Positions 63,227 to 64,000 of a DNA stretch of 64,000 nucleotides are shown piece by piece. The translations under genes and the position numbers were made by a program. This DNA is from Endozoicomonas euniceicola. Lineage in GTDB: Bacteria; Pseudomonadota; Gammaproteobacteria; Pseudomonadales; Endozoicomonadaceae. How positions within the stretch are numbered: position 1 is the first letter of the stretch; every line of letters begins with the position of its first letter. The notes under the pieces are model-generated. The model saw only the letters and a program-made list of their open reading frames with translations, searched no databases and had not been told where the DNA came from. Location of the stretch: contig NZ_CP103300.1 of NCBI RefSeq assembly GCF_025562755.1, positions 1,636,001-1,700,000 of the forward strand. The letters run 5' to 3'.

Positions 63227-63755
63227 AATCAGAAGACAGATGACAGAAGACGGAGGACAGGTTGCTTAGAAGCTATTTCCAGCTTCTGTGTAATCCTGTC
63301 AACATCCGGGCTATTTGTTGGTATTCAGCCTTCAGAGCTTGCCATTGATTCAAGGTTATATAACCAAGGTCAAGACTGTATCTCGTCCAGACTCGCATTT
63401 CGTCGGCTGATCCGATGGCCATTAATAAAAACCTTCGAAACTCAGCGTTAGATACGCTTTATTTACCATAGCCTTCCGCAATGTTTGCGCAGATACCTTT
63501 ACTGGCTCGACGCATTTGATCCGCTAACCCTGCAAATTGTTCGTGCTTCGGAAAATTCAAGCTCAGTGAGTGAATTTCCAAAGATACCTTGTAAGCTCTT
63601 TTGAATACTTCAAGGTCTTCAAAGCCATTAACAGTTTTAGCCGACTCATTCATTGCTTCTGTACATCTTTCAATGATGAAAGAGGGAACTATAGCAGCGA
63701 AGTGACGATTCATCGTTCTTCACTGTCTTCTGTCCTCTGTCATCTGTCTTCTGAC
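63227..63755 (-). other. Intervening sequence (IVS) in 23S rRNA, helix 45 position
   Basis: Normal 23S sequence (AACGCTCCTCTACCGC) breaks off and resumes at GTAGCTTCGGTG, separated by about 529 bases. The insert ends are long inverted repeats (63231-63260 and 63723-63752, 30 bases each with few mismatches), which would form the stem normally cut by RNase III. The position corresponds to helix 45 (E. coli about 1170), a known IVS site. The mature 23S is therefore expected to be fragmented. The insert encodes a four-helix-bundle protein gene. Confidence 0.9.
63273..63713 (-). pseudogene. IVS-encoded four-helix-bundle (23S IVP/S23) protein with in-frame stop
   Basis: From ATG 63713, the first 84 codons carry the family motifs (GFEDLEVFKRAYKVSLEIHS, then QFAGLADQMRRASKGICANI and AEGYGK). 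A TAA at 63459-63461 then interrupts. The same frame continues for 61 codons with the expected C-terminal helices (SVSNAEFRRFLLMAIGSADE, ARMLTGLHRSWK) to a TAG at 63273. The usual codon at the stop would be Lys (AAA), so a single base change explains it. Either the product is truncated or the gene is dead. Confidence 0.85.
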
Positions 63756-63813
63756 CACCCGTAGCTTCGGTGAATAGTTTGAGCCCCGTTACATCTTCCG
63801 CGCGAGCCGACTC

Positions 63814-63878
<65 letters not shown>

Positions 63879-64000
63879 GGCCTTCTCACATCGTTTCCCA
63901 CTTAACTATTACTTTGGGACCTTAGCTGACGGTCTGGGTTGTTTCCCTTTCCACGACGGACGTTAGCACCCGCCGTGTGTCTCCCTTGATTGCACTCATC

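Noticed and set aside
63179..63451. A 90-aa plus-strand frame in the 23S insert
   Set aside because: It spans the rRNA/IVS junction and is antisense to the IVS protein gene.

Overview
The window looks like a chromosome segment from a marine, host-associated gammaproteobacterium, most likely Endozoicomonadaceae (inference). The grounds are a core of ordinary gammaproteobacterial genes (trmH, tesB, ubiX, mpl, PPi-dependent pfk, AbgT transporter, yjjP/yjjB, livKHMGF, rpiA, ilvA, an OprD-like porin, an rRNA operon), many secreted proteins of unknown function, abundant short repeats and mobile debris, and one secreted protein carrying eukaryote-like modules. No database search was possible; family names come from reading motifs.

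Layout. 1-9.8 kb: a truncated transposase, secreted hypotheticals, a flavin reductase, DedA, trmH-tesB, a polysaccharide deacetylase and a small lipoprotein cytochrome c whose start appears to be ATC. 9.8-17.6 kb: hypotheticals, ubiX-mpl, pfp, an AbgT-family transporter and the two-part exporter yjjP-yjjB. 17.6-22.3 kb: a 4.6 kb accessory cassette bounded by long inverted repeats, with a DUF3024-like protein, a protein with a Helicase_C_3/XPB-N-like end, a SWIM-protein-like solenoid and an orphan HigA next to a HigB remnant. 22.3-29.3 kb: a signalling operon (1403-aa hybrid histidine kinase, CheR, CheB, REC-PAS-GGDEF).

29.4-48 kb: the branched-chain amino acid transporter, with livHMGF separated from livK by about 13.7 kb of accessory DNA. 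That DNA holds a truncated integrase, a SecB-like chaperone, an IS200/IS605 element (tnpA/tnpB), hicAB, a frameshifted resolvase, shattered hsdM/hsdS/hsdR genes, two coiled-coil paralogues, a YeiH-like transporter, higBA, a low-GC possible effector and an orphan IS605-type end. A copy of the livH 5' end lies inside it.

48-61 kb: rpiA and ilvA diverge. They are followed by four tandem copies of a secreted, cysteine-rich, membrane-anchored protein in 1.3-1.4 kb repeat units that carry pieces of the ilvA 3' end, then an OprD-like porin with a palindromic operator, then a 902-residue exported protein with a PPxY motif, a CxxC/CxxC zinc-binding candidate and a C-terminal Death domain. 61.2-64 kb: 5S rRNA and the 3' part of 23S rRNA on the minus strand, the 23S split by an intervening sequence that encodes a four-helix-bundle protein with one in-frame stop.

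Metabolic genes and transporters form the stable background. The strongest candidates for undescribed biology are the Death-domain/PPxY protein, the tandem pseudo-protease-like array built together with ilvA shards, the inverted-repeat cassette at 17.6-22.3 kb, and a probable HicA-HicB-SecB toxin-antitoxin-chaperone operon split by an IS605 element.
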